From assembly GCA_026388915.1 (NCBI GenBank), contig JAPLIW010000442.1, positions 1 through 13,605 of the forward strand: a stretch of DNA of 13,605 bases, written 5' to 3'. Within the stretch, counting starts at the first letter, position 1. Every line of letters begins with the position of its first letter. Below are positions 6,850 to 13,370 of the stretch, piece by piece. The DNA comes from Deltaproteobacteria bacterium (lineage in GTDB: Bacteria; Desulfobacterota; SM23-61). The position numbers and the translations under genes were made by a program. Under the pieces are notes generated by a model. That model did not search any database. It saw only the letters and a program-made list of their open reading frames with translations, and was not told where the DNA came from.

Positions 6850-6921
6850 GGCTGGAAAACAATTCAATTGCCGCGCCCCCTTCGATCCCCCGCAATGACC
6901 GAAGGGGATTGCGCCACAGCC
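6850..6921 (+). promoter_or_regulatory. nested stem-loop in the leader of the chemosensory cluster
   Basis: Three nested pairings: GGCTG (6850-6854) with CAGCC (6917-6921); GCGC (6873-6876) with GCGC (6911-6914); and a perfect 8-bp stem CCCCTTCG (6877-6884) with CGAAGGGG (6900-6907), loop 15 nt. The two inner stems are almost contiguous, with a 3-nt ATT bulge. The structure ends 69 nt before the first HTH gene. No riboswitch class was recognised. A leader RNA element or a DNA operator are both possible. Confidence 0.4.
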
Positions 6922-6990
6922 GGTATCCCCGAGGGAGTTTGCCTTGGGCGCGATGGTTGAAGCGCTTATGACCGACGCAAGGGAGAAAAT

Positions 6991-7230
6991 ATGAATATGG
7001 AAAAAATCCTGACCGCCAAAGAGCTGAGTCAATTCTTGAAGCTGAGCGAATCGACCATCTACAAGCTGGCTTCCAACGGAGAAATTCCCGGCTTCAAGAT
7101 TGGAGATTCCTGGCGCTTCGATCTGGAAGAAATCCAGAAAATGATCCGGGAGTCCAAGAGGCGAGGACTTCGGCTGAGGAGCCCCCTGGAGGGAAGGGAA
7201 GAGAGGACCGAGAAGAGATTGAGCGATTGA
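6991..7230 (+). CDS. excisionase-like helix-turn-helix protein 1 (HTH_17/BldC-like)
   Basis: A 79-residue protein with a winged-helix MerR-superfamily DNA-binding domain of the excisionase type (HTH_17). It runs from LTAKELSQFLKLSESTIYKL (the helix-turn-helix, about residues 7-26) through GEIPGFKIGDSWRF (the wing, 30-43) to DLEEIQKMIRES. The tail (about 54-79) is basic and low in structure. GGGAG (6981-6985) precedes the ATG at ideal spacing; an inner ATG at 6997 is an alternative. Two close paralogues lie at 12109 and 12652, in all about 37-41 of 48 core positions identical by eye. Proteins of this type act as excisionases in phages or as small transcription factors such as BldC. No integrase lies near, so a regulatory role for the chemosensory genes is the better guess. 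It heads the cluster, 22 bp before the PilZ gene. Confidence 0.85.
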   Translation: MNMEKILTAKELSQFLKLSESTIYKLASNGEIPGFKIGDSWRFDLEEIQKMIRESKRRGLRLRSPLEGREERTEKRLSD

Positions 7231-7252
7231 AAACCATCCGGGGAGGGAACCC

Positions 7253-7999
7253 TTGGAGTTTCAACTGGGCGAAATCATCAGCGGCTTAAAGGTGAGGCGG
7301 TCCCTGCAATCCCTCATCGCTTCGCACCATCCTTGTAGGGTCAAAATCCCCAATACCCCCTTCTCCTGGGAGGCCCGCATCACCGAAATTCGGGAAGAGG
7401 GGAATTGCAGTTATCTGTTCATCGATGGGGTCCGCGGATTTGAGCAAACGCTGCCCCCGCTTCAAGAGCGGAAGGTCACCCTGGAATATGCCGACGCCCA
7501 GATTTTCTTCTGCCATTTTCATACCGGGGTGGTGGACGCATCTCCCCAATCCATTTGGGTCGAATGCCCCGAAGTGATCTACCGGATGCAGAGGAGGGCC
7601 TATCACCGGGTAAAAGCCACGGGGGGGACCGAGATCATTTTTCCCCTGGAGGGCGAAGCCGAGGTCAGAGCTCGCGTCCGGGACTACAGCCTTGGCGGGG
7701 TGGCCTTTTTCGCCGAAGCCGATCTTCCCCTGAAACCCAACGATCATTTGAAGGAACTCTTCCTCCGGATTCCAGAAGAGGGGGATTGGTTCAGGGTCGA
7801 GATCCCCCTGGCGATTGTCCGGCGGGTGGAGCCCCCCGGGCAGAACGGCATGAATCTCTACGCCCTGGAATTTCTGAACCTGGAAGGAACGATGAGGAAG
7901 CGTTTCAGCCAGCATATTGCGGAGATCCAGAGACACCTCCTGCGAAAATTCAAAAAGGGCTCTCCTGCCGCGGAACTCTCGGAATCTCTAAGGGCCTGA
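7253..7999 (+). CDS. YcgR-like PilZ-domain c-di-GMP-binding protein
   Basis: A 248-residue cytoplasmic protein. Residues about 1-105 form a beta-rich N-terminal domain like that of YcgR flagellar brake proteins. Residues about 110-230 form a PilZ domain with both c-di-GMP-binding motifs intact: RRAYHR (RxxxR, R115-R119) and DYSLGG (D/NxSxxG, D144-G149). YcgR proteins slow flagellar rotation or alter switching when c-di-GMP is high. PilZ proteins can also talk to chemosensory arrays. The start is the TTG at 7253, with a very strong GGGAGGG (7241-7247) 5 nt upstream; no ATG in frame is better placed. It follows HTH protein 1 by 22 bp and precedes cheA by 96 bp, probably in one operon. Confidence 0.87.
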   Translation: MEFQLGEIISGLKVRRSLQSLIASHHPCRVKIPNTPFSWEARITEIREEGNCSYLFIDGVRGFEQTLPPLQERKVTLEYADAQIFFCHFHTGVVDASPQSIWVECPEVIYRMQRRAYHRVKATGGTEIIFPLEGEAEVRARVRDYSLGGVAFFAEADLPLKPNDHLKELFLRIPEEGDWFRVEIPLAIVRRVEPPGQNGMNLYALEFLNLEGTMRKRFSQHIAEIQRHLLRKFKKGSPAAELSESLRA

Positions 8000-8095
8000 G
8001 CCGAGCGGGCGAAATTCCATATTTCTTCCGCCTTCCAGGCCCTCGACAAATCGCAAAAATTTTCTGAAAAGGGATGAAAGCGGTCCAGCGGAAAA

Positions 8096-10363
8096 ATGAA
8101 AAGGAATGAGGGGATAATTCCCGAACCCCTGGAAAAGGCCATCGATCAGCTAGCCACGCGGGCCATGGCGGCCAAAGCGGATGATGTCATCGTCCTGGGT
8201 TCGATCCTGGAGCACCTGGAAACGATCGAAAAAATGTCCCGGGAGAACGGTTACCCAGCTGGCGGGGCTCTCATCCAGGCGGTGCGAAAGCTGGTGGAGA
8301 AGATTGTTCTGGGGGAAGCCCACGACCCCCCAAAAGCGCTGGTTCTTCTGGGGCGGGGAGTCCACTTGATCCAGGGAAAAATCTTACACCCCGATGTCAG
8401 CCAGCCAACCCAGGAAGAGACCGCCTTCTGGGAAGCCCTGGTCTCCCTGATTCCGGAAGAGAAACCTTCCCTTTCGCCGAAGAAGAAAACCCGCGTCGGC
8501 GAGCCCGGGGGGCCAGCCGCGGGAAAGCCCCAAGAGACGGTTACGGATTTTGGGCAGGACATGGATTTGTGCAAAGACTTCGTCTCCGAAGCCCTGGAGC
8601 GCCTGGAAACCATCGAACTGCAGATCATCAACCTGGAACAATCTCCGGATGACAAGGAATGCATCCATTCCATCTTCCGCTCCTTTCACACCATCAAAGG
8701 GGTCTCCGGGTTTTTGAACCTCAAGGAAATCACCCAGTTTTCCCACGCCATGGAATCCCTGCTGGACGAGGCCCGAAACGGAAGACTCCAGATCCAAGAG
8801 GAGATTATCGATTTCATCCTGGAAGCGGTGGATGTGCTGAAAACCATGATTCTGGAGCTGAAAGAGCAAATGAAGTCCGGCCGCATCCAGCCGCCCTCCA
8901 TAGACCTCTCCCCGTATCTGCGGAAGATCGAGCGCATGAAAAGGGGCGAAGCGGTCTTCCCCACTGCCATCGCGGGAAAAAGCGAGGTTCCGCCGCTGGG
9001 AGAGATCTTGAGCCAGAAAGGAATCATTTCCGCCGAGGATATTGAGGGTGCCCTTCGGATCCAGAGGGAGGAAAAGAAGGACCGGAAGATCGGCGAGATC
9101 CTGATCAGGGAAAACAAGGTGAAACCCCGGGAGGTCATCGCAGCCCTGCGGGATCAGAAGAAATCTTCCCCCCAACCGGGTGAGACCGCGGTCAGGGTGG
9201 ACACCAACAAACTCGACAGCCTGGTGGACCTGATCGAGGAATTGGTCATCGCCCAGTCCCTGGTGGCGCAGAACCCGATCTTTTCCTCGCTCCACGACCC
9301 CAAGCTGAGCCACGATTTCTCCCAGTTCAGGCGGATTACCACCGATCTGCGGAGAATCTCCCTATCCTTGCGGATGGTTCCCATCCGCCATACCTTCCAG
9401 AAAATGATTCGTCTGGTCCGGGACCTGGCCAAGAAATCAAACAAGGAAGTGGACCTGATCCTGTCCGGGGATAACACGGAGATTGACCGAAACCTGGTGG
9501 AAACTCTCTATGATCCCCTGGTGCACATGATCCGCAATTCCGTGGATCACGGCATCGAGCCTCCGGCGAAGAGATCGGAGGCGGGGAAGCCGCAGAGGGG
9601 GAACATTTTTCTCCGGGCCTTTCACAAAGGAGGATACATCGTCATCGAGGTCGAAGATGACGGCCAGGGACTGAACCGACCGAAGATCCTGAAAAAAGCC
9701 CGGGAGAAAGGGCTGGTCCCGGAGGATGCACCGTTGACCGATCACCAGATCGACAACCTGATTTTTGAGCCCGGTTTTTCCACGGCCGCCCAAATCACCG
9801 ATGTGTCGGGCCGGGGAGTGGGCATGGATGTGGTGCGGAAGACCATCGAAAAGCTGAAGGGGAATGTGGAAATCTTTTCAGTCACCGGCAAAGGGTGCCG
9901 CTTCATCCTGCGCGTCCCCCTGACTCTGGCCATCATGGACGGGATCGTGGTGCAGATCGGGAAAGAACGATATATCATCCCCACGGTGTTCATCAGGGAA
10001 ACGTTGCGGCCCTGCCCGACGGACCTGAAAACGGTTCAAAATCGAGGGGAGCTGATCAAAGTGCGGGACACTTTCCTACCCTTGATCCGTCTCAGCCAAA
10101 CCCTGGGAATTCAGCCCCAACAGGAACAGCCCTGGGAGGCGCTGGTGGTCGTGGTCGAAAACGAAGGGCGGCAGCAAGGCCTGCTGGTGGATGATCTCTT
10201 GGGAAAACAGGAAGTGGTCATCAAGAACCTGGGGGAACATCTAAAGAACGTGGAAGGAGTGGCCGGAGCGACCATCCTGGGAGACGGCCGGGTAGGCTTG
10301 ATTCTCGATATTCATGGAATCTTCGAAATGAACCTCCATTCCCCCATGAGTGCCCAGGCCTGA
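8096..10363 (+). CDS. cheA: chemotaxis histidine kinase CheA with extra N-terminal region and GspE/MshE-N-like repeats
   Basis: A 755-residue CheA, longer than the usual ~650. Order: helical N-terminal region of unknown kind (1-120), linker (120-150), HPt/P1 domain (about 155-262) with phospho-acceptor H198 in SFHTIKG, then two repeats of the GspE/MshE N-terminal type (LGEILSQKGII at 301-311 through ALRIQ; KIGEILIRENKV at 331-342 through ALRDQ), dimerisation P3 (about 365-430), HATPase P4 with HMIRNSVDHG (N481), DDGQG (521-525) and GRGVGMDVV (572-580), and a CheW-like P5 (about 610-745). No CheY-binding P2 domain is evident; the repeats lie where it would be. CheA phosphorylates CheY/CheB under control of receptors and CheW. 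The start ATG at 8096 has only a weak GCGGAAAA upstream. It is followed 43 bp later by the chemoreceptor gene. Confidence 0.93.
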   Translation: MKRNEGIIPEPLEKAIDQLATRAMAAKADDVIVLGSILEHLETIEKMSRENGYPAGGALIQAVRKLVEKIVLGEAHDPPKALVLLGRGVHLIQGKILHPDVSQPTQEETAFWEALVSLIPEEKPSLSPKKKTRVGEPGGPAAGKPQETVTDFGQDMDLCKDFVSEALERLETIELQIINLEQSPDDKECIHSIFRSFHTIKGVSGFLNLKEITQFSHAMESLLDEARNGRLQIQEEIIDFILEAVDVLKTMILELKEQMKSGRIQPPSIDLSPYLRKIERMKRGEAVFPTAIAGKSEVPPLGEILSQKGIISAEDIEGALRIQREEKKDRKIGEILIRENKVKPREVIAALRDQKKSSPQPGETAVRVDTNKLDSLVDLIEELVIAQSLVAQNPIFSSLHDPKLSHDFSQFRRITTDLRRISLSLRMVPIRHTFQKMIRLVRDLAKKSNKEVDLILSGDNTEIDRNLVETLYDPLVHMIRNSVDHGIEPPAKRSEAGKPQRGNIFLRAFHKGGYIVIEVEDDGQGLNRPKILKKAREKGLVPEDAPLTDHQIDNLIFEPGFSTAAQITDVSGRGVGMDVVRKTIEKLKGNVEIFSVTGKGCRFILRVPLTLAIMDGIVVQIGKERYIIPTVFIRETLRPCPTDLKTVQNRGELIKVRDTFLPLIRLSQTLGIQPQQEQPWEALVVVVENEGRQQGLLVDDLLGKQEVVIKNLGEHLKNVEGVAGATILGDGRVGLILDIHGIFEMNLHSPMSAQA

Positions 10364-10406
10364 TATGGAATGGAGCCACAAATAGGGAAGGAGAATAAGG
10401 ATTCCC

Positions 10407-12050
10407 ATGGGGAAAAGGAAGCTCAGCGTTACCTTAGCGGGGGGGTTTTTGATCATCGCTGGCGTTACGTTGATTGTGGGATTGACGGGCTGGAACGGGG
10501 TTTCTCGTTTGCAAACCGCGATGGAAAAGGTGAGCTTCACCGAGAATCTGGCCAGGAATTGGTTGCAGAGAGAAATCGACCATTTCCAGTGGGTGCAAAA
10601 AATAGGAGAGTTTCAAGGGAATGAGAATTTGACCGAATTGGGTGTGGAAAAAGATGAACACAAGTGCGGCTTCGGCCGATGGTATTACAGCGAAGATCGA
10701 AAGAAGATGGAGGCCGCAATCCCCGAAGTCAGGGACCTTTTAAGCCAGATCGAAGAGCCGCATAAGAAACTCCATCTTTCGGCTGTCGAGTTGGAAAAAA
10801 GGCTGAAGAAGGGGAAAGCATTCCGCCCCGAGGCGATCGCTTACTATGGCTCGGAGACGGTCATCCGGGTAAAAGAAGTTCAATCCCTTTTAAAAGAGAT
10901 CGCTCCGAAAGTGACCCAGAAGGTGGATGAGGCCCAATCCACGAACCAGTCTCGGGTAAGCCAGATCCAGGTGATCTCTTTTGCATGGATGGCCTTGGGA
11001 ACGATCCTCTCCCTGGGTCTGGGGATTTTTTTAACCCACTTCATCTCCCGGCCGATCCACCGGATCATCGAAGGACTCACCGAGGCCGCCGAGCGGATGG
11101 CCTCCGGGTCCATCCAGGTGGCCTCCGCCAGCCAGTCTCTGGCCCAGGGGGCCTCGGAACAAGCGGCGGGACTGGAAGAGACTTCCTCCTCCATCGAGGA
11201 GATGGCCTCCATGACCAAGAAGAATGCGGAAAATGCCGGCCAGGCCAATCACTTGATGATCGAAACCGTCAGGGGCGTGGAGGGGGCCAACCAGGTCATG
11301 GGGGATCTCAACCGGTCGATGAATGAAATCTCTCTGGCCAGTGAAGAGACGAGCAAGATCATCAAGACCATCGACGAGATTGCCTTCCAGACCAATCTCC
11401 TGGCATTGAACGCGGCGGTGGAAGCGGCCCGGGCCGGGGAAGCCGGCGCGGGGTTTGCGGTGGTGGCCGATGAGGTGAGAAATTTAGCCTTGCGGGCGGC
11501 GGAAGCGGCCAAGAACACGGCCAACCTCATCGAGGGAACGGTGAAGAAGGTTAAAAACGGGTCGGAGATTGTAGCCCGGACGAACGAATCCTTTGTCAAA
11601 GTGGTTCAGGGGGCCAAGAAGGTTGAAGGCCTGGTGGCCGAGATTTCGGCGGCCTCGCAGGAGCAGGCGCAGGGGATCTCCCAGATTAACAAGGCCGTGG
11701 CCGAGATGGACAGGGTGACCCAGCAGAACGCGGCCCATGCCGAGGAGTGGGCCGCGGCGGCGCAGGAGATGAGCGCTCAGGCGGAGGAGCTGCGGGCCTA
11801 TGTCCAGGAGATGATCACCCTGGTGAAGGGGAGGAACAAGGGAACGTCTGCCGCCGCAGGCCCGGCGTTGACGGAGGAACCTCCGAGTCTCCAGCCCAAC
11901 AGAGGCCAGAGGCTGAATACCGGCCGGCAGAAGATGCAGAGATCCCTGGGGAGCAGGGGGGAAGAGGGGAAAAGGCCGGTGATGGCCGCCAGAGAGGGCA
12001 GGACCGTTCAGGTCAATCCCCTGGATGAGGGAGATTTCAGGGAGTTCTGA
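10407..12050 (+). CDS. methyl-accepting chemotaxis protein with extracytoplasmic CZB domain and C-terminal DFREF tail
   Basis: A 547-residue chemoreceptor. TM1 at about 8-28 and TM2 at about 188-212 bracket a sensor region that is a CZB (chemoreceptor zinc-binding) domain with the full 3His/1Cys set: H59 in DHFQW, C87 in CGFGRWYY, H119 and H123 in EPHKKLH. A short HAMP-like stretch (213-235) leads to a long cytoplasmic coiled coil. Its hairpin tip, IDEIAFQTNLLALNAAVEAA (322-341) and GFAVVADEVRNLA (349-361), binds CheA and CheW. A flexible 70-residue linker ends in NPLDEGDFREF; DFREF fits the x-[FWYH]-x-x-[FWYH] form of C-terminal tethers for CheR/CheB. CZB domains sense zinc and, in some proteins, hypochlorous acid through the Cys-Zn site. 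They are mostly cytosolic; here the topology puts it outside. The ATG follows GGAAGGAG...AAGG. It is likely co-transcribed with cheA. Confidence 0.93.
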   Translation: MGKRKLSVTLAGGFLIIAGVTLIVGLTGWNGVSRLQTAMEKVSFTENLARNWLQREIDHFQWVQKIGEFQGNENLTELGVEKDEHKCGFGRWYYSEDRKKMEAAIPEVRDLLSQIEEPHKKLHLSAVELEKRLKKGKAFRPEAIAYYGSETVIRVKEVQSLLKEIAPKVTQKVDEAQSTNQSRVSQIQVISFAWMALGTILSLGLGIFLTHFISRPIHRIIEGLTEAAERMASGSIQVASASQSLAQGASEQAAGLEETSSSIEEMASMTKKNAENAGQANHLMIETVRGVEGANQVMGDLNRSMNEISLASEETSKIIKTIDEIAFQTNLLALNAAVEAARAGEAGAGFAVVADEVRNLALRAAEAAKNTANLIEGTVKKVKNGSEIVARTNESFVKVVQGAKKVEGLVAEISAASQEQAQGISQINKAVAEMDRVTQQNAAHAEEWAAAAQEMSAQAEELRAYVQEMITLVKGRNKGTSAAAGPALTEEPPSLQPNRGQRLNTGRQKMQRSLGSRGEEGKRPVMAAREGRTVQVNPLDEGDFREF

Positions 12051-12055
12051 CCGGG

Positions 12056-12074
12056 AACCCGGGAGGGGTTTTTT
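12056..12074 (+). terminator. possible weak intrinsic terminator after the chemoreceptor gene
   Basis: AACCC (12056-12060) pairs with GGGTT (12066-12070) around a 5-nt loop and runs into four more Ts. It begins 6 bp after the chemoreceptor stop. The stem is short, so it may only lower read-through into HTH gene 2. Confidence 0.35.
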
Positions 12075-12108
12075 CATGCGTCCCAGCGAGGCTTCCGAAG
12101 AGGGAATG

Positions 12109-12351
12109 ATGCCGAACATTGTGACCGCAAAAGAGGTAGGACGGTATTTGAAACTTTCCGAATCGACCATCTATAAACTCACAGCCAGCGGGGAGATTCC
12201 CGGCTTCAGGATCGGGGATTCCTGGCGGTTCGATATGGAAGAAGTCCTTAAGATGATCCGTGAGTCCAAGAAAGGATCCTCCCGGGGAGGGGCCCGGCCG
12301 GGGGAGATGCAAAATGGCGGAATTAGGAAAGGGCATGGAATTGGCGGGTAA
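12109..12351 (+). CDS. excisionase-like helix-turn-helix protein 2
   Basis: An 80-residue paralogue of the HTH proteins at 6991 and 12652. The core TAKEVGRYLKLSESTIYKL, wing GEIPGFRIGDSWRF and following helix DMEEVLKMIRES are nearly identical to the other two. The C-terminal tail (about 52-80, rich in Gly, Arg and Lys) is unlike either. The frame is open upstream to 12025 within the chemoreceptor gene. The ATG at 12109 is preferred, with GAGGG (12100-12104) 4 nt upstream; ATG at 12106 or 12076 cannot be excluded. It most likely binds DNA as a small transcription factor. Its 3' end overlaps the start of a broken reading frame at 12314. The same frame, after the TAA at 12349-12351, continues open to 12630 and encodes a chemoreceptor-like tail. 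Confidence 0.82.
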   Translation: MPNIVTAKEVGRYLKLSESTIYKLTASGEIPGFRIGDSWRFDMEEVLKMIRESKKGSSRGGARPGEMQNGGIRKGHGIGG

Positions 12352-12630
12352 AGGCGACCAGGCTATGGGGATGAAGAGCTATGGGGGAGACCTCGCGCGC
12401 ATGTTGGGGTCGGGGGGCATGGGACCGGGGCGAAAGGAGAAACCGTTCCTCCCGCACCAGCCCTTCATTCCTCATTCCAGAAGAAGGGGAACCCGAAACC
12501 CCGGTCCATTTCCCCACGCCAAGGAAAGGAAATCAAACCCCAGCGGGTAATTCCCCTGGATGAGACTGATTTCCGGGAATTCGAGAAGGGGGCCTTCCCC
12601 CGGAGGAATGCCGGGCCGACAAGTTTTTAA
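12314..12630 (+). pseudogene. broken small ORF or chemoreceptor fragment with a DFREF tether tail
   Basis: An ATG at 12314 with a good GGGGAG (12301-12306) opens a frame beginning MAELGKGMELAGKGDQAMGM that ends at 12550 in low-complexity sequence. In another frame, open from 12352 to 12630 but with no ATG, GTG or TTG start, the sequence reads GETVPPAPALHSS, then KPQRVIPLDETDFREF near 12544-12582. This matches the C-terminus of the upstream chemoreceptor (NPLDEGDFREF), including a 12-base identity CCCCTGGATGAG. A single indel near the G-run at about 12426-12432 would join the two frames. In place of the receptor's stop the frame reads on for 15 residues. It is most simply the remnant of a second chemoreceptor's linker and tail, left between two HTH paralogues. 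A small tether protein with a sequencing error is the alternative. Confidence 0.4.
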
Positions 12631-12651
12631 TTTAATCCAGCGGGGTGAAGG

Positions 12652-12855
12652 ATGGAGAATCTGGTTACCGCGAAGGAAGTGGGGCAATACCTGAAGCTTT
12701 CCGAATCGACGATCTATAAATTGGCGGCCAGGGGAGAGATTCCGGGGTTCAAGATCGGCGATTCCTGGCGGTTTGACATGGAGGAAGTCCTGAAGAATAT
12801 CCAGCGGTCCAGATCGATATGCAGGAGACCTCCAGTCGTACCAGGAGGGAAGTAA
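12652..12855 (+). CDS. excisionase-like helix-turn-helix protein 3
   Basis: A 67-residue protein, the shortest of the three HTH paralogues. The core VTAKEVGQYLKLSESTIYKL (about residues 5-24), wing GEIPGFKIGDSWRF (about 29-42) and helix DMEEVLKNIQRS are followed by only some 12 basic and Pro-rich residues. About 41 of 48 core positions match HTH protein 2. The start ATG at 12652 has GAAGG directly before it, which is very close, so initiation may be weak or coupled. A GATTAAA motif on the minus strand (TTTAATC, 12631-12637) lies just upstream, as in the repeats ahead of HTH gene 1. The stop is 2 bp before the cheW start, so the two are almost surely translated from one mRNA and may be translationally coupled. 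Confidence 0.83.
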   Translation: MENLVTAKEVGQYLKLSESTIYKLAARGEIPGFKIGDSWRFDMEEVLKNIQRSRSICRRPPVVPGGK

Positions 12856-12857
12856 CC

Positions 12858-13370
12858 ATGGCAGAGGCAGCAAGGGCGACGGAGGAAGGAATCAAAGGCC
12901 CGGTGGACCGGGAAGGAAAGTATTTAACCTTTGCCCTGGGCAAAGAGGAATATGGAATCGGGATTCTGAAGGTGAAAGAGATCATCGGGATGATGCCCGT
13001 TACCCCTGTGCCCCGCACTCCCGGCTTTATCAAGGGAGTTATCAATCTCCGGGGGAAAGTGATTCCCGTGGTGGACCTGCGCCTGAAGTTCGGGATGGAA
13101 GAGATCGGCTACACGGAGCGGACCTGCATCATCGTGGTGGAAGTAGCCGCCCTATCCGGGGCGATTCTGTTGGGGATCGTGGTGGATTCGGTCTCCGAGG
13201 TTTTAAACATCAGGGGAGGTGAGATCGAGGAAACGCCCGCCTTTGGCGCTAAACTGGACACCGGCTACATCCTGGGCTTGGCCAAGATGAAGGGGAGAGT
13301 CAAAATCCTGCTGGATATCGACAAGGTGCTCCATACGGGAGATATGGTAACTCGGAAAGGCGCCCATTAA
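12858..13370 (+). CDS. cheW: chemotaxis adaptor protein CheW
   Basis: A 170-residue CheW with the typical SH3-like double barrel: KYLTFALGKEEYGIGILKVK (21-40), EIIGMMPVTPVPRTPGFIKG (41-60), VINLRGKVIPVVDLRLKFGM (61-80) with the conserved NLRG and IPVVDLR, ILLGIVVDSVSEVLNI (103-118) and GYILGLAKMKGRVKILLDID (136-155). It links chemoreceptor tips to the P5 domain of CheA in the membrane array. The frame is open to 12819, but the ATG at 12858 is chosen because AGGAGG (12843-12848) lies 9 nt before it, inside the end of HTH gene 3. It is the last gene that can be supported in the window. Confidence 0.93.
   Translation: MAEAARATEEGIKGPVDREGKYLTFALGKEEYGIGILKVKEIIGMMPVTPVPRTPGFIKGVINLRGKVIPVVDLRLKFGMEEIGYTERTCIIVVEVAALSGAILLGIVVDSVSEVLNIRGGEIEETPAFGAKLDTGYILGLAKMKGRVKILLDIDKVLHTGDMVTRKGAH

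Noticed and set aside
6991..7230. HTH protein as a phage or integrative-element excisionase
   Set aside because: No integrase, att repeats, tRNA or phage genes are nearby, and three paralogues sit within a chemosensory cluster, so a prophage reading is not supported.
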